Of a stretch of DNA of 64,000 bases, positions 45,641-59,700 are shown piece after piece; position 1 is the first letter of the stretch; every line of letters starts with the position of its first letter. Source of the stretch: Taxillus chinensis (taxonomy: Eukaryota > Streptophyta > Magnoliopsida > Santalales > Loranthaceae); the NCBI GenBank assembly GCA_023512835.1, contig CM042089.1:26850440-26914439 (forward strand). Reading direction: 5' to 3'. The position numbers and the translations under genes were made by a program. The notes under the pieces were generated by a model. That model did not search any database, had not been told where the DNA came from, and saw nothing but the letters and a program-made list of their open reading frames with translations.

Positions 45641-47478
45641 ATTTATGAGTAAAGATTACAATATTATCGTGATTATTGAAAGGTAAGTTAACATAGTAGG
45701 TGCACCATTAAATTGAGAAAAGAAACCTAAAAAGCTTTATAACAAACCAGCATGAATTAATTGCAAAAAAATAGAACACAGTAATACAACATAAATGAAA
45801 AAGAAGCTTTACTGTTTATTTGATTGTATGATACTATAATTATTTCTTAACTAATAATACTACTATGAATTTGGAATCGGAAGTGACATCTGGTATGTGA
45901 CTTTATTTATTGATTTATATTCATTGATGGTACAATCTAAGATCTTCAGGTTTTATATAATTCCTTGAATAATCCTTCCTAGCTGACTAATTGGAAATCA
46001 GGCAACGAGGACCCATGTTAGAAGGCATGGAAAGGGGTTGGTTATGTGGGTAGTTCTGTTGTTTCCATGTAAGCTATTATCATTATCATTATCATTATTA
46101 TGCTAGGCTGATCAGGGGAGATGCTTTCACTGCCTTTTCATATCAGTTAAGCTGATGACTATTTTGCATGTGTATATTGAGTATCAACCCATTTTTGTTG
46201 TAATAGTGTGATTTTTGGGTTAGCACTCAATAGGACAATAGGTTATATTCCCTAAATTAAATTAAATCTCGAAATTCTATTTAATGACAACCTTATTAAA
46301 TCCCTAAGTTATAAAATTAATTAATTTATCCCTTAAATCATCACTAGATGTTACTAGAATACTCCTAGGTCATTCATACTCCAAATAAGGCCCATTTAAA
46401 GTTAAGATGACCATATTTTCGGCTACAAAACCAAAATAACATCCTCAAACCAAATATAAGCTATATCTTAACCTATTCCGGGTTATAGGATATTATAGAC
46501 CAAGACAGAGTTCAGTTTTGAGATTTAAGCCAAACATCAAACTGAGGTCTCTTATGTTGAATCGAAGTCTCTTGTCTTTGTCCTGAACTAAAGCCCTTAT
46601 CCTTTCTCATCTCAAAGTTGAACTTGAACCGAAACCTCATCTTGAAGTTAAATTTCGAACTAAAGTCGCTTGTCCCAGAACTGAACTAAAGCCCTTATTT
46701 CGAGTTGAATTGAGGTTCTTCTCTCAAAGTTGACAAAGTTTAACTTTTGTTTTTGAAATTGTTTTGGCCATAACTTCTTTGTTTTTACTCGAAAGCAGTC
46801 AAGTGCGTCAGTCTCTAAATTTTGACCTCTATTATTGAGTTCTGGTTATAGGACACTTAGATATTTTCTAGAGAAGTCCTTAATCTGGTGATCCCTTGTT
46901 AAGTATGATTGTAATTTTATCCGATCAAAATGGAATATAATAACGATTTAACGTGGTTAGCCAAATTGCCTATGATAGAACAAAAATGTCTCTATGTTTG
47001 GAGTTTATAACTTCTCTGGCCTCTCTGTCTTTCATATATTTATGCTCCAATTTTATTTCATAATTACAAATATTTATCATATGAGAGGGAGAGACAGATA
47101 GAGGATATAGTCCTTGGACGGCCACCACTTGGGTGGAATGTAGACCGAGGAATCCAAGCCAATTTCCAAAGTTGGAAGACAAAATTAAGATATGCCGCTC
47201 AATCAAATCAACCCATACATATGCTGATATATATATATATATATATATATACATATGCTGATACATTTAGAATCCTGATACATTTTTTATTTTTAAATGT
47301 AATAATCAACGCCTATACTTTTGTCCACACTTTCCCAGTTATATATACATATGCTGCAACAGTTACTACTCGGAACCCATTCCATTCAATCACGTAAAAG
47401 GTTCAACATATTTGATTATATTAAGAAGTTGTAGGCCTTCAAGCAAGATTCTCATTTGGGTTTCAAAGTCCAACTTAA
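45641..47478. other. Unassigned intergenic DNA
   Basis: No gene recognised. There is an (ATT/ATC)n run at 46080-46105. An LTR-like non-coding stretch lies at 46220-46900 with internally repeated CTGAACTAAAGCCCTTAT (about 46592 and 46680). A (TA)n microsatellite is at 47226-47251, bracketed by two ACATATGCTGATA copies. This is the downstream flank of the BMT5-like exon 3 at 47479-47743. Confidence 0.4.
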
Positions 47479-50400
47479 TTAAATGCCAAACTTGAAGGTT
47501 TTGCTGGGGTTGCAATTGAAATTGCGGTCACCCCCAAACCCATATTTGGTGTTGTAGCCTGGATAATCGCTTAGCTTAAATGGAGATGCTCCAAGCAGCC
47601 TCAGGCCAACGGATGAGCCCAGTGCATCTAAATTCCACTCGCAATGGAAGCTGTTAGTCTTGTGGGAGATGTGTATTTGCCCCTCATCTGCAATCAATTT
47701 CTTAGCATTCCTCAAAAACTCACGCACCAGCTTTTGGTGACTCCTACAGGCAAAATAACATTATATGGTTAAAATATAGTTATATATATATATATGTATA
47801 TATGTTTGTGTGTTAGGTATATAACACAAGAAGTTAAAATATAACTAAGCAGGTAAGTAGCTGTTATATGATTATTATACATATTTAATAATTCAGATAA
47901 AGTTCACACACTGACCTGTTCTGGGCCTTCCTCGACTCATACTTGTTGGATTTTAATAATTATATGGGCTACATGTGTATTATTGCACATTGATAGCAGA
48001 ACTTTCATATTTTTAATGACTCTAATTAAAAGTGAATTGATAAGGTTTAAGGTTTATTGGGCTTAAATGCATATAACAAAAATATGGATACTAATGTGTT
48101 AGCTAGATGGGTCTAATTAGAAATAATAAAAAGTTAATTATGATTAAATTTTTATATATATCCTGTTATAAATTAGACGGAAGATAATAGCAAAAATCAA
48201 ATAGAACAGAGAAAGAATACCAAGATTTACGTGGAAAACCCAAGACGGGAAAAAACCATGGGCAGAGAGAGAAGAAATTCACGTATTTTATGGGAGTACA
48301 ACGAACGGCTATGCAACTTATAACTCTCATAACCCTAACGACAGCCCTAGGGCCCTATAAATAGGGTATTACAAAATAATTTTCAAATACCTCTTTTACC
48401 CCATTAAATAATATAAAAATAATGGGTATAAAAAAAGGAAACTAAGAATTTGGGTCATAAATTACAAATCTCCACCTTGACACAAATTCTATCACTGCAA
48501 GCATAAGTCCCTAAAAAATAGCAAAATAGATTTCCATCTCTGCCATAAAACCCTGAAGGGTAATAATCAACGAACACTGACCAAGTCCAAGCAATGCTCA
48601 AACTTGGCTACTGGAAGTGGCTTTGTCATCATATTCGAAGGATTATGAAGAGTGCTGATCTTGCTCACAATAATATCACCACGAGCAATGAAGTCACACA
48701 CAAAATGATAATGAATATCAATATGTCTGGTTCTCTCATGGTACATCTAATCCTTCGTAAGAAATATAACACTTTGGCTATCACTAAATAAGGAACTAAT
48801 CTGCAGATCTTTACTCAGTTCACTAAAGAGTCCCTTCAGCCAAACAACTTCTTTACTAGCTTCAATAATAGCCATATACTCTGCTTTAGTAGTAGACAAA
48901 ACAACTGTAGACTGTAAAATAGCTTTCCAACTGATAGCACAACCACCAAGAGTAAAAACATATTCAGTAAGAGATCTTCTATCTAAGTCTCTAGCAAAAT
49001 CAGAATCAACATACCCAATGACTCCATCTCTAGTTTTACCAAACTGTAAGCAAACATCAGTGGTACCACGCAAGTATCTGAAAATCCACTGAATTGCTTT
49101 CCAGTGTTCCTTACTAGGATTCGCCATGTATCTACTCACCATACTCATAGCATAAGCTAAATCTGGTCTTGTACAAACCATTACATACATGAGAGAGCTC
49201 ACTACACTAGAATATGGAACTCGAGACATATAATCAATCTCATCAGGTGTTTTAGGAGACAAAGTAGATGAAAGTCTAAAATGAGCTGCTAATGGAGTAC
49301 TAACAGGTTTAGCATTTTGCATATTAAACCTCTGCAAAATTTTCTCAATGTCCCTTTTTGACTTAAGCAAAATGTACCTGCCTTCCTGTCTTTGAAAATC
49401 TCCATGCCAAGTATCTTATTTGCAGCTCCCAAATCTTTCATCTCAAATTCTGTATTAAGTTGGACTTTAACTTTTCTGATCTCATCTTTATCCTTGGCTG
49501 CTATTAACATATCATCAACATATAGAAGTAGATATACAAAAGAGTCGCCACTCCTTTTAAAATAGACACAGCTATCAAAAATACTTCTGTTAAAATCATG
49601 AGATGTCATAAAAGAGTCAAACCTCTTATACCATTGCCTGGGTGACTGTTTCAAACCATAGGGAGACTTTTTCAATAAGCAAACACAATGTTCTTTTCCA
49701 GATGCTATAAAACCTTCAGGTTGTTCCATATAGATATTTTCCTCAAGTTCTCCATGTAAAAAAGATGTTTTCACATCTAATTGCTCTAACTCAAGATAAT
49801 GTTGAGCAATAATACTAAGTAAAGCTCGAATTGAACTATGCTTAACAACTGGAGAAAATGCATCAGTATAATCCACACCAGGAACTTGACTATAACCCTT
49901 TGCAACAAGTCTTGCTTTAAACCTGGAATCTTCAACTCCAGGAATTCCCTCTTTCTTGCGAAACACTCATTTGCAACGAACAACCTTTTTATCTTTAGGC
50001 AAATTCACAAGCTCCCATGTTTTGTTCTTGTGAAGTGATTCCATCTCCTATTGCATAGCTATCATCCACTGGTCTGAATGATCACAAGTGACTGCATCAA
50101 AATAAGTAGATGACTCATGATTTCCATCAATATGTTCAGCCACATTCAAGGCATATGTAACCAAATCTGCTTCATTATCATATCTTTGTGGAGGCTTAAT
50201 TTATCGCCTTGGTCTATTCATGACAATAGAATAATGAAGAGCTGGAGGTGGTGTAATAGATGAAGAAATAACCTTCTCTTTAGTTGTAGGACTGGGCTTA
50301 GCTGGACTAGATGAAGATGATGGATTGGATTGAGAAGTTGATGAAGGATGTCCTGAATTAATATCAAACTCCACCTGTCTTGTAGTACTTTGGTGATTTG

Positions 50401-53400
50401 GCTTAGAAGAATCACGAGAGGATAAATCATGTAACATAGCAGCTTCATCAAAGATAACATTTCTGCTAATAACGACCTTCTTGGTCTCTGGACACCATAA
50501 TTTATATCCTTTAATACCAGTCTTATATCCTAGATAAATGCATTTAACAGATCTAGGCTCCAATTTACCATTATCAACATGATCATATGCAGGACAACCA
50601 AATATTTTTAAATCTGAATAATCTGTAGGAGTACCAGTCCATACCTCATATGGTGTCTTCTTCTCAATAGTAGTAGAAGGAGACCGGTTAATGAGAAAAC
50701 AAGCTGTAGCAGTCACTTCAGCCCAAAATGATTGTGGTAACTTTGCATATGATAACATATATCGGACTCTTTCCATGATGCTTCTGTTCATACGCTCTGC
50801 AACTCCATTTTATTGCGGAGTATGAAAAACTATCAAGTGACGCACAATTCCTTCGGACTTGCAGAAGGTATTAAATTCATTAGAACAGAACTCTAAACTA
50901 TTGTCTATACAAAGCCTCTTCACCTGTTTTCCTGTTTGCTTTTCAATTATAATCTTCCAGTCCTTGAAAGTAGAGAATGCATTACTTTTTTGTTTCAAGA
51001 AGAATGTCCAGAGCATTCTAGAGAAATCATCAATAATAGTCAGCATATAAACGGCACCACCTTTAGAAGCCACTCTTGCTGGGCCCCAAAGATCAGAATA
51101 AATATAATCTAGAGTTCCTTTGGTTTTGTGCATGCCTTTAGTAAACCAGACTCTCTTTTGTTTTCCATAGACACAATGCTCATAAAACTAAAGATTGCTG
51201 ATGCTTTGCCATGTAATAAGTTCTCTTCTACTCAATTCAGCCATTCCATGCTCACTCATATGCCCTAGGCGCATATGCCATAATTTAGAAATATTAGAAT
51301 CAAACATGGAAAAAGAGGTTGCAATAGCAGCAGCTCCTGAAACTATAGAACCCTGTAAAACATATAACTGCCCAGCTCTCTTGTGACCTTTCATCACCAC
51401 AAGAGAACCCTTGCTGATCTTGATCACTTCACCTTCACCGGTGAACTTGTACCCTTTAGAATCAAGAGTACTCAATGAAATCAGATTTCTCTTTAATTCT
51501 GCAATATATCTCACATCTCCAAGTGTTTTGACCACACCATCATCCATTGTAATTCTGACTGTACCAATGCCAATAACTTTGCAAGAGGCATTGTTCCCCA
51601 TAACAACAGTACCTGTGGACATAGTTTCATATGTTGAAAACCAGTCCCGATTGGGACACATATGAGACATGCAACCAGAATCAAGGATCCACTCCTCGTG
51701 TGCCTTGTGGTCAGAATCGAAAACCACAAGGATCTCTCCATCACTGTAAGTCTCCACCACATTAGCTTCACCAGATTTCTTTGATTGTTTTCCAGTTCTT
51801 TTATTCTTGTTTTGTAACTTGTAACACTTAAAAATAATATGACCTTTATTCTTGCAATACCTGCAAAATTTATTATCTCTATTTGCAGATGTTGATCTTC
51901 TCTTTATATTACCACTAAAATTAGGATTGCGTTCTCGTGACCTACCACGAACAACGAGACCTTCTGCCTGTGACTCAGAGTTAGAGCCACCAATAATCTG
52001 CTTCATCTTCTCATGCAAAAATATAGCCTCATAAACCTTATCAATAGTGAGTGTGTCACGACTATAAAAAATAGTATCTCTAAAAGTTGAATATGAAGAT
52101 GGCAATGAACATAACAGTATTAACGCCAAATCTTCTTCAACGTATTTAACTTCCATTGATTCTAAATCAGAAATAATTTCTTTAAATATGACTAAATGAT
52201 CTTCAAGAGATATACCTTCTGTTAAACGATGAGAATATAATCGTTGCTTCAAGTGCAACTTACTGGTTAAACTCTTTGTCATACAAAGCTGCTCTAACTT
52301 CCACCATAAGACAGTGACATTTTTCTCACGCAATACATCCTGTAAAATCTGATTGGATAAATGTAGATGTATTTGGGATAGAGCCTTACGATCTTTATGT
52401 TGCTTCTTTTCAATCAACCATGAAGAAGTCATCTTGTCAAACCCTAAAAGCGCATCATCAAGATCCATCTACGCAAGAACAACCCACATCTTAACCTGCT
52501 ATAGTGAAAACCTGGTGTTGCAATCCAACAACGGAATATCATACTTCATTGTTATCATTATCAAGAAATCCAAGAACGAAAATCAGAAAATTAAGAACCT
52601 GGAGTGGTGAATATAGAAAACCATAAAAACCCTAGAGCTCTGATACCAATTTGTTATAAATTAGACGGAAGATAATAGCAAAAATCAAATAGAAACAGAG
52701 AAAGAATACCAAGAATTACGTGGAAAACCCAAGACGGGAAAAAACCATAGGCAGAGAGAGAAGAAATTCACTATTTTGTGGGAGTACAACGGACGACTAT
52801 GTAGCTTATAACTCTCATAACCCTAATGACAGCCCTAGGGCCCTATAAATAGGGTATTACAAAATAATTTCCAAATTCCTCTTTTATCCCATTAAATAAT
52901 ATAAAAATAATGGGTATAAAGGAAAAGAAAATAAAGAATTTGGGTCATAAATTACATATCCCACGATCAGTCCCCAGATCACACGCATGAACAAATCTGC
53001 TTCCCATCGATAGTAAAAGAGAGAATAATCCTCCAAGGAACTAAGGCGTGTTGATTTGGAAGACGGATCATTGAAGGTTCAGAGTCATCTATTAAAGAAC
53101 ATGGGTGAATCAGGTATGCCTTCTTTTGTGTTGATTCTTAATGATTTGATATGAGGTCTTAGGTTTTGGATTATGGGTTTAATCCTATAATTGGTATCAG
53201 AGCCACCTTGTTGTTGAATCATTAAGTTTCGTTTTGTCTTTGGTTCAATTCGGTGAATCCATATTGGCATGATTGAATATCGGCCTGATTGTTTTAAGAT
53301 TCAAATACCTGATCTAAATATTCGGTACATTTATTCACGACTCAGGATAGATGATTCAATCTCTTGCGGTATTCATATTAAATAACAATTGATCCATCGC

Positions 53401-53748
53401 AATATTTTATTTTGCCAAATTGAATTGTTTTAGACCTCTATTCGGTATGTTTCAGAATTGTTAATAATTAATATATATTTTTTGATTGATTTGATATCAT
53501 CGAGATCTGTAATTTTAAAATATATCAGGACTGTAGTCATCTTATGATTTCATTTTGAATTTCATTTTGACAGTAAATATTCATATATGTTTAATTTGTA
53601 TATTTTATTAATCAAATTGAATTGATGTGATATATGTCTAATCGGACGTAGTTATGGTTTGCGATTATTTTAATCATACACAGTTATCTATATATGTGAA
53701 TTGTTTGGATTTCGTATAAACCATTTTCTTGTATATTAACAAATTAAA

Positions 53749-53795
<47 letters not shown>

Positions 53796-56700
53796 GGATG
53801 TTTGTCCCACATCGCTTAAGGATAAGAAAGTCAAGGCATATATAAGAATAAAGAATACTTTAAATGTTATGACACGTTTTAAAGCTATGCGGGCTGATGT
53901 GGCGAGCCCAAAGCAGACAGTATCGTGACAATTAATCAAGCCTTTACCTATGCCCGATTCTAACAAACTGGTATCAGAGCTTTGTTGTCCTATTGTTATC
54001 CCCGTTAAGCGTTCCGTGATATCGAAAGTCTTCTCGATGTGGTGTGATCGAGCAGCGTGTCCCATTGATGCGGCGGTATCTGGGTTATGATGTCAGCTTT
54101 AATATCAAACCGGTTTGATCTCTCCACAAGACGTGGATTGAGGGGGAGTTACAAGAAATCCTCAGTTTCATAGGTGTGTCTCCAGTCTATGGTGTACGGT
54201 CGATGTGTGACAAAGGGAGAGATTGTTGGGATGTTTCTCCCACATCGCTCAAGGATAAGAAAGTCAAGGCATATATAAGAATAAAGAATACTTTAAATGT
54301 TACGACGCATTTTAAAGCCGTGCGGGCCGATGTGGCGAGCCCAAAGCGGACAATATCGTGATAATTAATCGGGCCTTTACTTATGCCTGATTCTAACAAT
54401 ATATATATATTGGTTAAGAATATCACAATAGTTTGACACATAAACGGATATTGATTTCCAGAGAATATCGTTTGTTATTTGACATGTGAATATGTGTCTT
54501 GATGCTGATTATGTGAAACTATAAATTGATCAAATAAAATCTATATATAGATAAACATGTTTTGGTGACTGTTAAGAGTTATTATTTTATTACATAAAGC
54601 TGAATCAGGGATACTGAGTGACACTATTATTGTTTGCTAATATTTGTTGAATTTTTGTAGAATACCGATGTGTTTTATTTTTCATACTTTTAACAATTTT
54701 GTATTGATTTAAATCGGTTACTACGAATTTGTATTCTATTGAACCATTGCTATATATAAATTCTATTATCGTCCAAATTGGTATTTAATATTGGCCTATT
54801 ATGTAAACTAATTGTAAATTCAAATATTGGTTTGTTTAGGATATATATTTTAAGATAAATTAATTTTTTGTAACATGTCACCAAAGTGGCCTCTCTAGTG
54901 GAAAATTAATTAATTTTAAAATATAAAAGGTTAATGTATGGATATAATTATATGGGTATTGGTCAGCCCAAAGGAAGACTTATGCATAATATGATTACAT
55001 TCATACATGTAGTAATAAATGCGTGACAATTATTTGGTTTATATATTAATAACTAGTCGGCCCAAAGGAAGATTTATTGTTTGATATGTTTTTATTGTCG
55101 GTATTTAATTAATATGATAAAATACCAATTACAAGTTAATAATTTGTCCAAAGATGAAATATTAATAGTGTCTGGTATCTTGAGATGAGATTTTACCATT
55201 ATTTGAATTTATTATTAAAGAATTTGGATTAAGGACTTATGTGAGTATGTTTTATTCTCTGTTCGGTTGTCTCTTCTATTGTGAATTTCTCCACTAGTGT
55301 TAATTTAATTCCCATGTTGAATCACACCAACTTCAAAACATAACAAGTGAATGTTCTTATTGTTTTTGGAGTCATGGATTTGGATCTTTCTTTACGAGTT
55401 GATAAACTAGGTGATCTCACTGCTCAAAGCACCCTTGATGAAAAGAGGGAGATGGAAAGGCGGGAGCAATTAAATCGTATCAGTTTAATGATTATGAAGT
55501 GTGCTATTCCAAAATCTTTTAGGGGTACCATGTTTGATGAGGTTATCATGGCTAAAGGTTTTGTTAGGAGCTCAAGAAAATGTTTGCTAAAAGTGAAAAG
55601 ACAAAGACTAGTACACTTTTGGCGAGTCTGATTTCAATAAGATATAATGGGAAAGGAAACATAAGGAAGTACATTATGGAGATGTCTCCTATAGCTTCAA
55701 AATTGAAAGCACTCAAACTGGATCTTTCTGAGGCGCTGTTAGTACATTTGGTATTAATATCTTTACGGGCATAGTTTAATCAGTTCAAGGTGAGCTATAA
55801 CTGTCAAAAGGAAACTTGGTCTCTTAATGAGCTCATCTCTATCTATGTCCAAGAGGAGGAATGATTGAAGCTGGATAAGATAAAAAGTGCTCATATTGCT
55901 AGTACCTCAAAAGATAAAAGGCATCAAAAAAGAAAATCAGATAAGGTTGTTGGAGTTCAACCTCCATAAAAGAAACAGCATAAGGCACCAAATTAGAATT
56001 CTTGTTTTTTCTGTGGTGCTGTAGGACATATTAAAAAGCATTGTACTAATTTCCATGCTTGGCGTACAAAGAATGGTATGCTTCTTAATTATGTTTGTTC
56101 TGAAGTTAATTTGACTTTCGTACCTAAACACACAGGGTGGATTAATTCTGGGGCAACCACTCACATTAGTGTGTCTATGCAGGGTTGCTTGAGCTTCCAA
56201 AAACCAAGTGATGATGAGAAATACATCTATGTTGGGGACAGCAAGTCAGTTGCAGTTGAGGCAATTGAGACATTTAGATTGTTGTTAAGGATTGGTTCTT
56301 ATTTGGATTTGAAAGAAACTTTTGTCGTACCAGTTTTTAGATGGAATTTGATTTCTATTTCTGTTTTGGACAAATTTGGTTATTTTTGTTCATTTATAAA
56401 TGGAAAGTTTAGCCTTCTTTTTGATTCAAAAATAGTTGGTACTAGTTTTTTATCAGGTTCTGATAATCTTTATATGCTTGGATCAGTTGATTTATTTGGT
56501 GAATCCTTGCATGCCAGTACTTGAGGTGTAAAACGTAAGTTACCGGTGAGAACTCTGCTTCCTTATGCCATAAGAGATTGGGACATATCTCTAAAAATAG
56601 AATTGAGAGACTTGTGTCAGAAGCAATTCTCGATCCCCTTGATTTTTCTGATTTTAATATGTGCATTAATTGCATCAAGGGAAAAAAAACAAATATAAGG

Positions 56701-59700
56701 AGATTTGGTGCTAATAGGTCTTCAGATGTCTTGGAACTTATACATATAGATATTTGTGGGTCATTCCTTATAGGTACTTGGAATGGTAAACTATATTTTA
56801 TAACGTTCATATACGACTTTTCTCGGTATGACTACCTATATCTTATCAATAAAAAGTCTCAATCATTAGATATGTTCAAACATTTTAAGGCTGAAGTTGA
56901 AAATTAACTTAGCAAAAGTATTAAAAGCATCATATTTGATTGTGGTGGCAAATATTATGGAAAATGTGATGGTTCAAGTGAACAACGTCTAGGACCATTT
57001 GCTAAATTCCTAAAGGAATGTGGTAATGTGGTGTTATCCCTTAGTATAACATGCCTGGATCTCCAAGCATGAATGGTGTTGTTGAAAGACGAAACAGGAC
57101 ACTTAAGGACATGGTTAAGAGTATGATTAGTCATTTTACTTTGCCAGAATCTCTCTGGGAGAAACATTAAAGACCGCTGTGTATATACTCAATAGAATTC
57201 CAACAAAAGCTACTACAAAGACTTTATATGAGCTTTGGACAAGTAAGAAGCCTAATTTAAAGCATTTTCACATTTGGGGATGTCCAGCTGAGGCAAGGCC
57301 CTATAAGCCCAATGAAAAGAAACCGGGCTTAAGAACTATGAGTTGGTATTTTGTGGACTACTTTGAAAAGTCCAGGGGTTATAAATTTTATGTTCCCTCT
57401 ACTAAAGCTATTTTCGAGACTGGGAATGCCAGGTTCTTTGAGGATGTCAAGTTTGCAGGGAAAGAAAGAGTAAAGGACTTTGTCTTTGATAAGGAAGACA
57501 GATTTTCTTCCAATTGCTATTGGTAGTGATCAGAATCAGATTCTTATACTTGACATTGTTCAATAACTAACTCCGGACTTAGACAATGTCATTATATCTT
57601 CTGATCAAATAGTTATTTTAGAAGAACAAACTCTACAACCACTAGAAGTAATGCTATTAAGAGGATCCACTAGAGAAAGGGGAGAAGTGCAATTTCAGAT
57701 AATTATGTTGTTTTTCTCTAGGAACATGAAGATGGCATAGGCTTGGTGAAAGATGGTCCTATCACTATCCGTCAAGGTATGAAAAGTTCTAACTCTCAAT
57801 GGTGGATTGATGCTATGTGTGAAGAGATTAAATCCATGAAGGATAATGACATATGGGATCTTACTCCTTTGCTTGAAGGCGTGAAACCTATTGGTTGTAA
57901 ATGAATTTTTAAAACTAAGAAAGATTCAAGAGGCAATATGAAAAGATATAAGGCACGTCTTGTCGCTAAGGGCTTAACTCAGAAGGAATGCATTGATTAT
58001 AAAGAGACTTTTTCTCTGGTTTCTTCGAAAGACTTTTTCAAAACTATAATGGCATTAGTGTCATATTTTGATCTTGAGTTACATCAAATGGATGTAAAGA
58101 TTGCGTTTCTAAATGGTGACATTAAAGAAACGATATATATGGTGCAACCAGAGATCTTTATGTTAGGAGACCCAAAGCAAGTGGTTTGCAAATTAAAGAA
58201 ATCTATCTATGGGCTCAAGTAGGCGTCTCGTCAATGGTATCACAAGTTTCATCAAGTTATCATCTCTTTTGGTTTTGAGATGAACTTGATGGATGATTTT
58301 GTATACCATAAGTTCAGTGGGATCAAGCATATTTTCCTGTTTTTATATGTCGATGATATACTGCTAGCCAATAATGATATCACTTTATGGCATGAGATCA
58401 AAAGATTTCAGACACAGAATTTTAAGATAAAAGATCTTGGTAATGACTCTTTTGTATCCAAATACATCAGGATCACTCTCGGGGTATTCTTGGTATATCA
58501 CAAAAGAGTTATATTGAAAATGTACTTAAAAGATTTGGCATATAGGATTGTAAACCAGGTGATACTCCTATATCTAAGAGAGATAAGTTCACTTTAATTC
58601 TTTGCCCCAAAAATGACTTTAAGACTAAAGAGTAGAAGATTCCTTATGCTTCACCAGTACAGAGTCTAATGTATGCATAAGTTTGTATGCGTTTGGATAT
58701 TGCATACACTGTGGGGATGTTAGGGAGATATTTGAGTAATCTAGTAATGGATCACTAGAAAGCAGTCAAACGTGTTTTTCGTTATTTACAGAGAACAAAG
58801 GATTACATGCTTATACAGAAAATTAGATTAGTTGGAGATCATCGGTTATTCTGATTCTAATTTTGCTGGATGTGAAGATAGTAGGAAATCTACATCATGC
58901 TATATTTTCTTGTTTGCTAGTGGGGCAATGTCTTGGAAAAGTGTCAAGCAGTCACTTGTAGCTTCTTCCACCATGGCAGTGGAGTTTATAACATGCTACG
59001 AGACATCTAATTTGGAAATATGGCTGAAGAACTTTGTCACAGATTGCATATTGTGGATGGCATAGAAAGGCCACTCAGGTTATTTTGTGACAATAAGTCA
59101 GCATTCCTCTATTCCAATAACAACAGGAGCTTAATGAAGACTAGGCGTATAGACATCAAGTTCCTAATTGTAAAAAAAAGAGCTCAAGACAAATAGATAT
59201 CTATAGAGTACATTGGTATACACCTTATGATTGTGGATCTGCTAACTAAAGGATTATCACCTAAATGTTTATTGAGCATACTGCTCGTATAAGTGTTGTA
59301 TCTCTTCAGGATATACAGAATTAGTGGGAGTTTGTACATTTGTGTTATTTGATTGTAAAATATATGTGTTGTAAAATTTTGGTGTTTTGGTTATTTCAGC
59401 AATAAAGTTTTTGGTATATGCTGTTTTGAACTCTCTTAAATGATCTCACTAAGGTATAAGGTAGAACCAGTTGGAATTACATGATTTATTCATTTTGCAT
59501 GTAATTTTCACATTGCACATTCATATTGGATCCATGTCATTCAATTATATTAATATGTATGACCATTGATAGGTTTAGCTATGTTAATTGTAGTGAAGGC
59601 TGCTTTGATCCTTATGTTGATATAATTGATGGACCGAATTGTTTCGAGATGTATAAGGTTATGATAATAAATTTTTAGGAGTACTCATAAAATTATATTA

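Larger units (their letters stand above)
48164..52956 (-). mobile_element. Copia nested in the 5' LTR of the old Copia
   Basis: The LTRs 48164-48466 (303 bp) and 52652-52956 (305 bp) begin TGTTATAAATTAGACGG and end GGGTCATAAATTACA. The 5-bp target duplication TATCC is exact on both sides (48159-48163 and 52957-52961). The PBS TGGTATCAGAGC is the complement of 52637-52648, and the polypurine tract AAGGTGGAGAT lies beside the left LTR. The LTRs differ at about 15 positions (around 5%). The interior is a single gag-pol in standard Copia order on the minus strand, interrupted by about five stop codons but otherwise well preserved. Length is 4793 bp. Confidence 0.95.

Noticed and set aside
54187..54441. 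ORF with a near-twin at 53736-54065
   Set aside because: These are the two LTRs of the TRIM read on the minus strand.
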